Below are positions 41,504-50,538 of a DNA stretch of 64,000 nucleotides, one piece after another (the stretch's first letter is position 1; every line of letters begins with the position of its first letter). The stretch lies in contig MPCU01000008.1 in NCBI GenBank assembly GCA_001874305.1, forward strand, positions 155,274 through 219,273. Reading direction: 5' to 3'. The notes beneath the pieces are model-generated. The model saw only the letters and a list, made by a program, of their open reading frames with translations. It was not told where the DNA came from and made no database searches. The translations under genes were made by a program, and so were the position numbers. This DNA comes from Bacteriovorax sp. MedPE-SWde. GTDB lineage: Bacteria > Bdellovibrionota > Bacteriovoracia > Bacteriovoracales > Bacteriovoracaceae.

Positions 41504-43954
41504 ATGATAATAATAAAAACTCTATCACTACTTTTCCTACTCACTTCATGTATCGACAAGGGAAGAATTGATGTTTCATTAATAAAAGCAAATAACATTG
41601 TTAGTGGCTTAACTGTAACTCCACAAAGAATATCATTAAGAAGTGGTGATACTTATAAGTATACTGTTACAAATGGTGTATCACCTTATACAGGTTTCCC
41701 TTTAGGTATTGGATCATTCTTAAATCCTAATTTAGAATATAGTATACCTACTTCTATGGCGCCGTTAAATCATTCAATAAATATAACAGGGTCAACTGGC
41801 CTCTCTGCAAATGTCGATGTTGATATTATAGGTTTTGAACGTGGATTCTTACTAGATCAACCAATGTCCTTTGGTGATCAAAACTATCCAATGGCAATGG
41901 GAAAAACATTAAATGGTGATCTCTATGTCTCCTCGGTTGTTGGAGATACTCCTGGTTGGGAGAGGTGGCTAACTTGGAGAAGTACAGACGAAGGCTTAAA
42001 CTGGGAAAAAAGCGACGAATTTATTCAATTTGAGGAAGGTGAAACTCATCCTATGGGGATTACAAATAAAGCAAACGACCTGTATGTTTGTGGTTATGGC
42101 TGGGATACAAGTGATGGAATCCATGAATGGTTCGTAAGAAAAACAAGTGATTCAGGAACAACATGGAACACATCAGATCGATGGAAATTAGATACTGGAA
42201 ATAATTCTTGTCATGATATGGCCACTGATACTGGCACAGGAAATATCTACGCTGCAGGATATGCATACGCAACAGGGCCTGGAGACTCTGCAATAATTAG
42301 GCAAAGTACTGACGATGGAAATAGCTGGTCAACAATAGCAAACCTAACAACACATAATAGATTTGTAAGTATCATGACATCACCCACAGGAGTTGTTTGG
42401 GCAGTAGCTAGAAACGACTCTAACAACTCTACTGAATTATTTAAAGGTACATATACATCATCATGGACTTGGAATGGCCCATACAGCATGGGTGTTTCAA
42501 ACCTACCTAGTGTCGCATATCAAAAGCATGGTGATCTTCATGTTGTCTCTGATACAATCGCGTATTACACAGGTCAATTATCTGGCCGCTGGGTTGTTCA
42601 AAAAACAACAGACTCAGGTTTAACATGGGCCAATGTATATACAGATGCTTCAACGACAGAAGGAGTTAGCATTAAAATACTAGGTACTGGTGAGATTGTA
42701 TCTGTTGGAAAAAGATATACAAGCCCAAGAGCATTTGAAGTTATTAGAAGTACCGACAACGGATCAACGTGGACAAAAACAATATCTGATACAACAAATT
42801 CTCGTGGTGGAACACATCTCTTTGAATGCAACGACAATTCAGTTGTAGCAATAGGAGTAGACTTTAATGTTCATAACCAAATATATGTTTATCGCTCAAC
42901 AGATAAAGCATTAAGTTGGTCTCCAAGAGGACAAATAAACTATCTTAGCTACCTATTCTCAGAAACCTATGACTACAAAGAAGATGCTTTTGGAAATATC
43001 TTTACTACCGGCCATGTTGGAAAAACGGACTCAAATAACAATGACACCTGGGCCATTATGAAAAGTTCAGATGGAGGAACAAGCTGGTCACAGAGCGACG
43101 TCTTAACGAGTCCTTCTGCAGATCTACATTCCTACTCTGTAGAACCTGCAAATGGAAACTATGTTTACGCAACAGGTTCTAATGGAACAGATCTCATACT
43201 TCGCCAGTCTTCAGATAATGGAAATACATGGTCTACACTGGAAAGTTTCTTTATTCCTGGAACTACTAGCATAATCAACACATTAATAACATCTGACTCA
43301 GTTGGTAATGTCTATTACACAGGGTACTTTAATTACGGATTTACTGATCCTGTATTAAGAAAGGCATCATCTAATGGTACTATTCGTACAACGGAGACGA
43401 CATTTCCTATTAATCCAGGAAGCACTCATTTTTTTCCTAAGCACCTTAAAGCATTTGCTGACAACAGTCTTTGGATTGGCGCCGTAGAAAGAGATGCGGG
43501 GGTCTATACAACTGTAATATATAGATCAACAGACCAAGGTAGTACATGGACAGAAACAATGCGCAGAACTGGAAATTCAAGCTCTGTTAAAATTTTGAGA
43601 GCAAGTAATGGTGATATTTACGCTAGTAATCTAGGAAATGTTTCACTTTCCTCAGATAACGGTCTTAGCTGGACTGACATATACACAGGCTCTCTAGGAA
43701 CGACAAAAGACTTACTTCTTGGAAGTGACAACCTTATCTACATAAAGACTAGTGACAAAGTAATATCTTACTCTAATACTTTGACTGACTGGTTTGAGGT
43801 CTGGGATCTTAACGATGTTCTAACTATTAATTATCCATACACAACTAAAATGTATAACTGTTCTGCCAGTGATCTCAACGTTTGCATTATTGTTGTAGAA
43901 ATACAAAGTGTTTTAGGTGGTCCCAATTATATCTGGCCACTAAAAAAACAATAA
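41504..43954 (+). CDS. Lipoprotein with about ten Asp-box (BNR) repeats
   Basis: 816 residues. The lipobox L-L-T-S-C puts the lipid anchor at Cys 16. From about residue 150 to the end there are about ten copies of the Asp-box S-x-D-x-G-x-[T/S]-W (for example S-T-D-E-G-L-N-W, T-S-D-S-G-T-T-W, S-S-D-G-G-T-S-W, S-T-D-Q-G-S-T-W), each at the turn of a beta-propeller blade. Such propellers are found in sialidases and in binding proteins; the catalytic Arg triad and Asp of sialidases were not identified. A surface-exposed binding or adhesion role is likely. No ribosome-binding site precedes the ATG. Confidence 0.85.
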   Translation: MIIIKTLSLLFLLTSCIDKGRIDVSLIKANNIVSGLTVTPQRISLRSGDTYKYTVTNGVSPYTGFPLGIGSFLNPNLEYSIPTSMAPLNHSINITGSTGLSANVDVDIIGFERGFLLDQPMSFGDQNYPMAMGKTLNGDLYVSSVVGDTPGWERWLTWRSTDEGLNWEKSDEFIQFEEGETHPMGITNKANDLYVCGYGWDTSDGIHEWFVRKTSDSGTTWNTSDRWKLDTGNNSCHDMATDTGTGNIYAAGYAYATGPGDSAIIRQSTDDGNSWSTIANLTTHNRFVSIMTSPTGVVWAVARNDSNNSTELFKGTYTSSWTWNGPYSMGVSNLPSVAYQKHGDLHVVSDTIAYYTGQLSGRWVVQKTTDSGLTWANVYTDASTTEGVSIKILGTGEIVSVGKRYTSPRAFEVIRSTDNGSTWTKTISDTTNSRGGTHLFECNDNSVVAIGVDFNVHNQIYVYRSTDKALSWSPRGQINYLSYLFSETYDYKEDAFGNIFTTGHVGKTDSNNNDTWAIMKSSDGGTSWSQSDVLTSPSADLHSYSVEPANGNYVYATGSNGTDLILRQSSDNGNTWSTLESFFIPGTTSIINTLITSDSVGNVYYTGYFNYGFTDPVLRKASSNGTIRTTETTFPINPGSTHFFPKHLKAFADNSLWIGAVERDAGVYTTVIYRSTDQGSTWTETMRRTGNSSSVKILRASNGDIYASNLGNVSLSSDNGLSWTDIYTGSLGTTKDLLLGSDNLIYIKTSDKVISYSNTLTDWFEVWDLNDVLTINYPYTTKMYNCSASDLNVCIIVVEIQSVLGGPNYIWPLKKQ

Positions 43955-43966
43955 GTTTAAAACTAC

Positions 43967-44431
43967 TTATTTCTTATCTTCATAGACCCACACCATTCGG
44001 TCTAAGAACCACATTTTGCCAGTATACAGAATGATTGTAGAGAGAAGACACATCGTTACGTCTTGAGCGTATACGGACCTAATCAAGAACAGGAAACCGA
44101 TAAACGATATAGCTGTAGAGAATCTTACAACAGTGCTGTGTTTATTTATTATTCTACTATCCCTATCATTTATCCATATTTTCTCCCCTAGTACTGCTTT
44201 TGATGCCCAGGATTCTTGAGTGTTTGGTCGAGAAAAAAGTCGAGGGTTAATCCATAACCAAGCAACTAAAATTAAAATAGGGATTAATGAATAAATACCG
44301 ATGTGATGAGCACTCCAAAAAGCAAGAATAAGAAATGGTAGGGAGGCAAACCTAGTCCATACACTCCAAGGGTTTGAATGTTTATCCCAAACCTCATCTG
44401 TCATTCCAAATACTTTCTGTATGCTTTTCAT
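43967..44431 (-). CDS. Small membrane protein, DUF6653-like
   Basis: 154 residues with four hydrophobic segments (~30-45, 48-62, 105-122, 125-140). The opening D-x-V-W-x-K-H-S-N-P-W-S-V-W-T-R-F and the central W-I-N-P-R-L-F are what I recall for the DUF6653 membrane family. The function is unknown. GGAG is 7 nt before the ATG. The gene is alone between a convergent lipoprotein and a divergent acetyltransferase. Confidence 0.65.
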   Translation of the reverse strand: MKSIQKVFGMTDEVWDKHSNPWSVWTRFASLPFLILAFWSAHHIGIYSLIPILILVAWLWINPRLFSRPNTQESWASKAVLGEKIWINDRDSRIINKHSTVVRFSTAISFIGFLFLIRSVYAQDVTMCLLSTIILYTGKMWFLDRMVWVYEDKK

Positions 44432-44533
44432 AAAAGTCTCCTTACAAGCATTTATTATACCTTAAGAAATAAAAGAATAGAAAGAGTTCATCACGACATG
44501 CTAAGATCAATCTTCTAATCTTAGGAAATATTT

Positions 44534-45109
44534 ATGATAGATATAAAAAATATAATAATTAAAGAAATTGATATTAATGAAACAGAATTACTAAGAAGTG
44601 CGCTCGCTATGATGAACCGTACTCAAGGAGATAGTCTTTTTAGCATGAGCTATCTTACAAGTAAGATAGAGAGTAAAGATGCTTTAGCGCTTGGAGCATT
44701 TATAAATGAAGAGCTTATTAGTGTTGGCTGTGCAGAATTAATTTCAAACTATTCATACTATACTCCATTTGAAGCTGGAATTACTGAAAGACTTAAAGAC
44801 AAAACTGTTGGTTCATTATGTACTCTTTGCGTTCGAGAAGACTATCAAGGCAAAGGTATCGGGCAACTTGTATCAAAGAAAAGAATACAATGGCTAGAAC
44901 AGAGAGGCTGTGATTTTATTCTTGGAGTATCATGGAAAAGTGGACTAAAGCATACTTCAAATAGAGTATTTGAAAAAATGGGGTTTGAGTTAATCAATAC
45001 TGTTGACGAGTTCTTTAAAGAAGATGCGATAAAGTATCCATTTAATTGCCCTGGTTGTAAGGTTCACCCTTGTCTATGTTCAGCGGCGCTGTATCAGTTT
45101 CATTTTTAA
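44534..45109 (+). CDS. GNAT family N-acetyltransferase
   Basis: 191 residues. The acetyl-CoA loop is clear: L-C-V-R-E-D-Y-Q-G-K-G-I-G-Q-L-V (Q-x-x-G-x-G). The C-terminal tail C-P-G-C-K-V-H-P-C-L-C-S-A-A has four Cys and a His in 12 residues, which could bind zinc and is not part of the usual fold. AGGA is 7 nt before the ATG. A strong terminator follows. The acceptor substrate is unknown. Confidence 0.83.
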   Translation: MIDIKNIIIKEIDINETELLRSALAMMNRTQGDSLFSMSYLTSKIESKDALALGAFINEELISVGCAELISNYSYYTPFEAGITERLKDKTVGSLCTLCVREDYQGKGIGQLVSKKRIQWLEQRGCDFILGVSWKSGLKHTSNRVFEKMGFELINTVDEFFKEDAIKYPFNCPGCKVHPCLCSAALYQFHF

Positions 45110-45140
45110 ATATACAATTAAGTAAAAGATGATAACAAAG

Positions 45141-45175
45141 AGAAAGGGCCAAATTCTAGGCCCTTTTTCTTTTAT
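45141..45175 (+). terminator. Rho-independent terminator after the acetyltransferase gene
   Basis: AAAGGGCC (45143-45150) pairs with GGCCCTTT (45159-45166), loop of 8 nt, then TTCTTTTA. It also lies just past the stop of the convergent secreted gene. Confidence 0.9.
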
Positions 45176-45176
45176 T

Positions 45177-45620
45177 TTAAATATTCTTATAAAGAGACTT
45201 TGCTTCTTTTAGATCGATATCTAAATAACTCATAATTGTAAAAAGAATATTTCTAGTTGATGAAATTTCTAACTTATCTGCATTCCTCAATAGTTTACAT
45301 TCTGGACCACTCTTCGCCATATATGCTGTCTTTATAGTCGTAAAATCTTTTTTTACTACATCCTTTACTTCACCAACAATTTCACCATTGATTTCTTGCC
45401 ACTCTTTACTTAGAACTATTTCTCCTTTTGAGTAATAGCTAATTCCTTCTAAAGAATAATGATTAGGTCTTTTAGTAGTTGATTCACATTTACCTACTTT
45501 GAATAGAATTCGTGAAGTTTCATACTTACAAAATGTTACTGAATCACTTACTTGCTCACAGTGTGATGCGATTACTGATGATGATGATAATAGAGCTAAT
45601 CCTAATAGTAGTTTCTTCAT
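45177..45620 (-). CDS. Secreted protein of unknown function
   Basis: 147 residues with a signal peptide (MKKLLLGLALLSSSSVIA). The mature part has four Cys (H-C-E-Q, F-C-K-Y, K-C-E-S, E-C-K-L), a beta-rich first half and a Lys-rich second half. No family is recognised. GGGGA lies upstream of the ATG. A 289-bp gap follows on its 5' side before the next (+ strand) gene; I see no gene or strong structure in it, apart from likely promoters. Confidence 0.65.
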   Translation of the reverse strand: MKKLLLGLALLSSSSVIASHCEQVSDSVTFCKYETSRILFKVGKCESTTKRPNHYSLEGISYYSKGEIVLSKEWQEINGEIVGEVKDVVKKDFTTIKTAYMAKSGPECKLLRNADKLEISSTRNILFTIMSYLDIDLKEAKSLYKNI

Positions 45621-45909
45621 TAAATTTCCCCTTTAAATTGCTGAGTTGTTGTTTTGTTGTGTTGAAACGATTTATATCAGAAAAAGGGAAATAAACTACA
45701 AAAATACACATATATGAACACAATATATACCCTAAAATGTCACCAAGAGTTCACTTTTGAGTACACACTATTCAAATTAACCAGCGAAGTTTTGTAAAAC
45801 TACTATGTATATCCTTTGTACACCTTCTATATATCTTACAGGAAAGAGTATTTTTGTGCCCTGTACATGAGAGGATAAGGTCAAATAATTTAAGAATTTA
45901 GGAGAAGTT

Positions 45910-46224
45910 ATGAATAAGTTAATCATAGGATTCACATTAGTTATTGGTCTATCTGTGCAAGCGGGCCCCTTTAGTACTTGTTATGAAAAACTTAGAAGTG
46001 AATCATTCAGTAAAATTGCTTCTGCTGAAAATTGCGAGGTCGCAACATCTGGATTTAGTGCCTGTTACGACAAGCTCAGGGCAGAAAGATTTCATAAATT
46101 AACAGCTGCTACTCAATGTAAGAGTGCAAAGCCAAGTTTCTCTGAGTGCTACGATATGTTAAGAAGTGAGAGCTTTAACAAAATTGCTGCCGCAAAATAT
46201 TGCGATAGTAATAAAGAGGAATAA
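45910..46224 (+). CDS. Secreted protein made of three Cys-pair repeats, first gene of a beta-amylase operon
   Basis: 104 residues: a signal peptide (MNKLIIGFTLVIGLSVQA) and then three tandem ~29-residue repeats of the form F-S-x-C-Y-[E/D]-x-L-R-[S/A]-E-x-F-x-K-[I/L]-x-[A/S]-A-x-x-C. Each repeat has one Cys at each end, so each may be a small helix-turn-helix closed by a disulfide. AGGAG lies upstream of the ATG. The stop overlaps the ATG of the beta-amylase gene by one base, so the two are co-translated. The repeat does not match a family I know; it could bind a carbohydrate or assist the amylase. Confidence 0.75.
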   Translation: MNKLIIGFTLVIGLSVQAGPFSTCYEKLRSESFSKIASAENCEVATSGFSACYDKLRAERFHKLTAATQCKSAKPSFSECYDMLRSESFNKIAAAKYCDSNKEE

Positions 46225-47555
46225 TGAAAAAAATAGCTCTTACGATAACAATATTTTTCAATATGATATCCTTTCAAACTCTGGCAGTTTCCAAAAATGT
46301 CATGGCACCCTTACAGGTTAAGGATTTCTCGAAATTCGATAAAGAGCTAAAGAAAATAAAGGAACTTGGTGCGCATGCTGTTAGTACAGATGTCTGGTGG
46401 GGTCTGATAGAAAAAGAAGACGGTAAGTTTGACTGGAGCCATTATCAGAAACTAAGTGATATTATCATCTCAAATGGTTTACAATGGGTTCCAATCCTTT
46501 CATTTCATCAGTGTGGAGGAAATGTCGGAGATAACTGTAATATTCCGATCCCCTCTTGGCTTTGGAATAAATACTCGCATCTAGATATTGCATATAAGAG
46601 TGAGCAAGGAAATACTTCAAGAGAAGTAATTTCGGCCTATGCAACTCCCTATGTTATTAGTGAGTACAAAGACGTATTCTCAAGCTTTAAAGAGTCCTTT
46701 AAGAATAAGATACACAATATTCAAGAAATAAATATTAGCCTTGGACCAGCGGGAGAACTACGCTACCCAAGTTATAACTCCCACGATAAGAACAGTGGAT
46801 ACCCAACAAGAGGATCTCTTCAGTCTTACTCAAAGCTGGCGATTAAATCATTTCAAAAATATATTACGAATAAATATGAAAATATAAACAACCTTAATAG
46901 CGCATGGGGATTCGGTCTAAAAGAATTTAAACAAGTTTTTCCACCTTCTCCAGAGCTCTTCTTTCCAAATAATGAGCAAAACTCTGCCTATGGAAGAGAC
47001 TTCTACGATTGGTATGCATTGAGTTTAAGGGAACATGGAAGGCTAATTCTAACAGAGGGAATAGCTACTTTTAGAGAGTATGGTCTTGCTATTGGAGCTA
47101 AAATTCCGGGTATCCATTGGAGAATGGCCTATGGAGCGGATAGATTAGCAGAGTTAAATGCAGGACTAATTAATCCAAGACAAGAGCTTTGGAATGATGA
47201 CAAAGGCCACGGCTATAGTGAGATGATTAAGTTATTCTCAGGTTTAAAGAAGTCACAAAATTACAATAATCTTATTCTACACTTCACATGCTTAGAAAAA
47301 GATAATGGAGAACAGGGATCGTATGCAATGAGTGATGCAAAGTCTCTCGTATATAGAATCGGACATCTTGCAAAAAAAGAAGGGGTAGAAATAAAAGGTG
47401 AAAACGCACTGGCGGGCCCAATGCAATCACAAAGATCATGGGATAATATCCAAGATGCCTTGATTTATGGAAACTACTCAGGGATTACAATTCTTAGAAT
47501 TGGTGATGTTCTAAAGTCGCATCTCTCACGAGATAACTTCCATAAATTACATTAG
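46224..47555 (+). CDS. Secreted beta-amylase, glycoside hydrolase family 14
   Basis: 443 residues with a signal peptide (ends near T-L-A-V-S). The GH14 signatures are intact: S-T-D-V-W-W-G (Asp 56), S-F-H-Q-C-G-G-N-V-G-D, L-G-P-A-G-E-L-R-Y-P-S-Y with the acid Glu 178, G-I-H-W-R-M, and F-T-C-L-E-K with the base Glu 358. The enzyme releases maltose from the non-reducing ends of starch or glycogen. GAGG precedes the ATG, inside the end of the Cys-repeat gene. Secretion points to use of external glycogen, for example from prey or detritus. GH14 is common in plants and rare in bacteria. Confidence 0.95.
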   Translation: MKKIALTITIFFNMISFQTLAVSKNVMAPLQVKDFSKFDKELKKIKELGAHAVSTDVWWGLIEKEDGKFDWSHYQKLSDIIISNGLQWVPILSFHQCGGNVGDNCNIPIPSWLWNKYSHLDIAYKSEQGNTSREVISAYATPYVISEYKDVFSSFKESFKNKIHNIQEINISLGPAGELRYPSYNSHDKNSGYPTRGSLQSYSKLAIKSFQKYITNKYENINNLNSAWGFGLKEFKQVFPPSPELFFPNNEQNSAYGRDFYDWYALSLREHGRLILTEGIATFREYGLAIGAKIPGIHWRMAYGADRLAELNAGLINPRQELWNDDKGHGYSEMIKLFSGLKKSQNYNNLILHFTCLEKDNGEQGSYAMSDAKSLVYRIGHLAKKEGVEIKGENALAGPMQSQRSWDNIQDALIYGNYSGITILRIGDVLKSHLSRDNFHKLH

Positions 47556-48286
47556 AAAAATTTTCTCCATACCTTATGAATAAGCTTTTTTTCATGTAAT
47601 TTCTTAATCGCCGACTCAATTTGATCAATCATTACTTTTGGCGTTTTCTTACTGTAAATAATCCACTGAGGAACAGTTCTAAACTTTGTTGGTATTACCT
47701 TTAATGGTAGCCCACTATCTGAGATCATATAATTCAAGCCAAGGTCATGATAATAGAAATAACGTAAATTTGTATGCGCCAACTCTTTGAAGGCTTGACT
47801 AAAACTAGTGTATCTATCGTTAAGACGTATTCCTCTATGATTCTTTAAAAACCTTGCTGAGCTTGTACCATTATATGCTCCTACTACAATATCTTTAGAA
47901 ATAAGGTCACTAATACTTTGAGGAATGAATGTTTCATCCTTTTTTGCCGCTACGACATTGCTTACATAATAGACCGGAAGCTTAGAGTATATAAACATCT
48001 TCTCTCTTTTTTCGTTTCGACCTGCTCCACAGTAAACATTCCCCTGCCCACTGTCTAACATAGAAAGGATTCTCTTAATGGGATAAAGTTTTTCATCGAT
48101 ATAGATTTTCTCACTACTTCCCACAATTTGCTTTTTGATTAAGAAGTAGATTTCATCACAAAGACCAAGACGTTTAGAAGTCTCAGGGAAATATTTAGGT
48201 AGAGAGTTTTGTTTAAGAAAACGAACACTATGACCAGTTTGGGCCATAACAAATGTATTCACGAGAATTAGAATTAAAGTTTTCAT
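47552..48286 (-). CDS. Periplasmic solute-binding protein, family 3 (orphan, divergent)
   Basis: 244 residues with a signal peptide (MKTLILILVNTFVMAQ). The fold is the same as in the binding proteins at 4.1 and 50.5 kb: K-D-I-V-V-G-A-Y-N-G at the hinge, F-S-Q-A-F-K-E-L in the second lobe, and a C-terminal I-E-S-A-I-K-K-L-H-E-K. One Cys pair (G-L-C-D-E and V-Y-C-G-A) may form a disulfide. No transporter is adjacent. TATGCT lies exactly 6 nt before the ATG and there is no ribosome-binding site. Confidence 0.75.
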   Translation of the reverse strand: MKTLILILVNTFVMAQTGHSVRFLKQNSLPKYFPETSKRLGLCDEIYFLIKKQIVGSSEKIYIDEKLYPIKRILSMLDSGQGNVYCGAGRNEKREKMFIYSKLPVYYVSNVVAAKKDETFIPQSISDLISKDIVVGAYNGTSSARFLKNHRGIRLNDRYTSFSQAFKELAHTNLRYFYYHDLGLNYMISDSGLPLKVIPTKFRTVPQWIIYSKKTPKVMIDQIESAIKKLHEKKLIHKVWRKFF

Positions 48287-48344
48287 AGTGTAAGCATATC
48301 AACAAAATCAACTTACGAAAACACTTTCTAAGATAAATCCTAAG

Positions 48345-48370
48345 AAGTGCCCTCTAAAAAGAGGGCACTT
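48345..48370. terminator. Strong hairpin after the YceI gene, probable terminator
   Basis: AAGTGCCCTC (48345-48354) pairs with GAGGGCACTT (48361-48370) over a 6-nt A/T loop. It lies 3 bp past the YceI stop on the minus strand. The run after it is T-poor on the minus strand and T-rich on the plus strand. Confidence 0.6.
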
Positions 48371-48372
48371 TA

Positions 48373-48924
48373 TTATATTTTTAACTTAAATGACATTCTC
48401 ACCTTGTCTTTAATGGCCTTATCTCCAAGCCCTTTAAAGAAGTTTGTTGAATTATATTTTACACCAAACTTTGTTCTATCAAACTCGAAGTTAACATCTA
48501 AGTTACTTCCCTTTTTCTTCACAAGTAGAATAATTTCATCCTTCTTATCTTTGATAAAGAGTGTCGCTCTAACCTTGTTAGCGCCTTCAACAAGCTTAAC
48601 TGAATCTCTAACAGCTAATTTAGATTCTGGAAACTTATTAACTGAAAAGAAGTCGTCATTTTTTAAATGAGCATCTAGCTTTAATGCCCACTCCCCTTCT
48701 ATATCTGTAGTTCTTATCGTATTCATATCTGCGACAATTGTAGCATTTCCTAAAACGCCATCTTTTATATTAAGCGAGCCTTTCTTTATTTTAACAACAC
48801 CACTGTGACCATTGCCAATAACTTTGTCCCCAATCCAACTAATGTCTTTAGACTTAAGATCAATCATCTTAGAAAAAACGAGTGCCTGGATTAATACAAG
48901 GGTAATGACTTTAAATAATTTCAT
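48373..48924 (-). CDS. YceI-family periplasmic lipid-binding-like protein
   Basis: 183 residues with a signal peptide (ends near V-F-S). The YceI pattern is visible: I-S-W-I-G-D-K-V near the mature start, G-H-S-G-V-V-K-I-K-K-G, D-A-H-L-K-N-D-D-F-F-S-V (normally H-L-x-S-x-D-F-F) and D-R-T-K-F-G-V-K-Y (normally D-R-x-x-F-G-V). Family members are lipocalin-like barrels that bind polyprenyl lipids. It is 9 bp downstream of the O-methyltransferase gene and shares its message. Confidence 0.92.
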   Translation of the reverse strand: MKLFKVITLVLIQALVFSKMIDLKSKDISWIGDKVIGNGHSGVVKIKKGSLNIKDGVLGNATIVADMNTIRTTDIEGEWALKLDAHLKNDDFFSVNKFPESKLAVRDSVKLVEGANKVRATLFIKDKKDEIILLVKKKGSNLDVNFEFDRTKFGVKYNSTNFFKGLGDKAIKDKVRMSFKLKI

Positions 48925-48933
48925 GTTTGTCTC

Positions 48934-49569
48934 CTATCTTTTCATTACAAGATGTAAACCATCTCTTACTGGAAGTAATACTGACTGAAGATCTTCACGA
49001 TCAGAAATCAGCTTATTTAATTTTTTTATTGTTTTCGTCGACTCTTCAGTGGGATTATCTTCAAGGACACTTCCACCCCAAAGAGCATTGTCTACTGCGA
49101 TGATTCCACCTTTGTTTAATAGCTCAAGTCCCTTTTCGAAATAGTTAATATAGTTAACCTTATCAGCATCTATAAAAATCATGTCAAAACTACGTGAAGT
49201 CTTTGTCATATAATCTAGAGCTTGCCCTAGCACTAACTCAATTTTCTTGCCATCTTCACTTTCTGCCCAGACTTCTTTAGCTACAGACACAAACTCGTCA
49301 TTTATATCCAAAGTTACAAGGCTGCCATCTTCAGGTAAGGCCTCAGCCATGCTCAAGGCCGAATAACCAACAAATGTTCCTACTTCAAGAACATTCTTTG
49401 CTCCTATTAACTTCAAGAGAAACTTCAAAGTCGCGTTCTCGAGTCCTCCAGAAACCATCATTGCCCAGTCAGGGAATCTTTCCTTGGCCAACAGTCTGAT
49501 CTTCTCACAATGCTTACTTTCACTCTCACTAGTATTCGTACAATATTCATTTATTAACTTAGCATCCAT
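48934..49569 (-). CDS. SAM-dependent O-methyltransferase (caffeoyl-CoA/catechol type)
   Basis: 211 residues. SAM binding is shown by V-L-E-V-G-T-F-V-G-Y-S-A-L-S-M-A, L-V-T-L-D-I-N-D-E-F and I-F-I-D-A-D-K-V-N-Y, with metal-binding Asp in the last one and in A-V-D-N-A-L-W-G-G. This order is typical of the Mg-dependent family-3 O-methyltransferases that act on catechol-type hydroxyls. It is divergent from a LysR gene 92 bp away, which probably regulates it, and is co-transcribed with YceI. Confidence 0.93.
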   Translation of the reverse strand: MDAKLINEYCTNTSESESKHCEKIRLLAKERFPDWAMMVSGGLENATLKFLLKLIGAKNVLEVGTFVGYSALSMAEALPEDGSLVTLDINDEFVSVAKEVWAESEDGKKIELVLGQALDYMTKTSRSFDMIFIDADKVNYINYFEKGLELLNKGGIIAVDNALWGGSVLEDNPTEESTKTIKKLNKLISDREDLQSVLLPVRDGLHLVMKR

Positions 49570-49661
49570 AATATCTCCTTATAGTACTCAAATTATATAG
49601 ATCATCTATATCGATTAATAGTATAATTAATGAAACAACACTATCTACAGAGGCGATACAT

Positions 49662-50519
49662 ATGACAGAAAATCAACTAGTTATAATTGATTCAATCGTT
49701 AGAACAGGAAGCTTTAAGCAGGCCTCTATAGAGCTTAGTAAATCTCAGTCCTCTCTAAGCGTTGCTATAAAGAACTTAGAAGAAGAGCTTGGTTTTCTCA
49801 TATTTGATCGCTCTGACTATCGCCCTAGTATCACCGAGAAAGGCAGTATCTTCTATACACGTTCCTTAAAATTAATTGAGCAATATGCAACTCTTTATAA
49901 ATTTGGAAAAGATCTCGGGCAGATAGAAAAACCTCTAATTAAGATCTCAATAGACTGTGTAATCCCATTCAGTAATGTTTTAAACATACTTAATACATTT
50001 CAATCTTCGAGTCCCAATACCAAGCTACAAATAAGAACTGATGCTATTGATGGAGGATTGGACCAACTAAATGACGATAGTGTTGAGATGGCAATTATTC
50101 CCAACATTGGAATCCCTAGCTATATACACAAAGAAAAGATCACAACGATCAACTTTAGACCATGTATTAGCCCACAAGCTTTTAAACGACTTAACGGTGA
50201 CTTTGAAAAACTTCCAAGAATAGTTATTAATAGCTCAGCTCAACAACCTCTTAGACAAACAAACTTAATTCAAGAAGAAACAGAAATATGGCAAGTGAAC
50301 GATCATAATTACAAATCCCTATTGATTAAAAATGGTCTAGGCTGGGGCAACTTACCTATTCAAATGTTTAATGAAGATATTGAAAATGGAAAATTAATCA
50401 TATTAGATAACGCCGCGACTTTAGAAGATATAGATTTTTACATAGCAAGAAAGAAAACAACTTATCTAAGTGAAAGCTCTAAGCAGTTATGGAACTTGAT
50501 AAAAGATGAGTTCCATTAA
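49662..50519 (+). CDS. LysR-type transcription regulator
   Basis: 285 residues. The N-terminal winged helix-turn-helix is clear: R-T-G-S-F-K-Q-A-S-I-E-L-S-K-S-Q-S-S-L-S-V-A-I-K-N-L-E, with E-x-x-L-G-F-L-I-F-D-R after it. The rest is the two-lobed effector-binding domain. AGAGG lies 8 nt before the ATG. It is divergent from the O-methyltransferase/YceI unit, the normal arrangement for a LysR regulator and its target. The effector is unknown. Confidence 0.93.
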   Translation: MTENQLVIIDSIVRTGSFKQASIELSKSQSSLSVAIKNLEEELGFLIFDRSDYRPSITEKGSIFYTRSLKLIEQYATLYKFGKDLGQIEKPLIKISIDCVIPFSNVLNILNTFQSSSPNTKLQIRTDAIDGGLDQLNDDSVEMAIIPNIGIPSYIHKEKITTINFRPCISPQAFKRLNGDFEKLPRIVINSSAQQPLRQTNLIQEETEIWQVNDHNYKSLLIKNGLGWGNLPIQMFNEDIENGKLIILDNAATLEDIDFYIARKKTTYLSESSKQLWNLIKDEFH

Positions 50520-50538
50520 TCAGATATTAATTTAACGT

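Noticed and set aside
41504..43954. Repeated DNA within the lipoprotein gene as a repeat element
   Set aside because: The repetition is at protein level (Asp-box motifs); the nucleotide copies are too diverged to be a DNA repeat.
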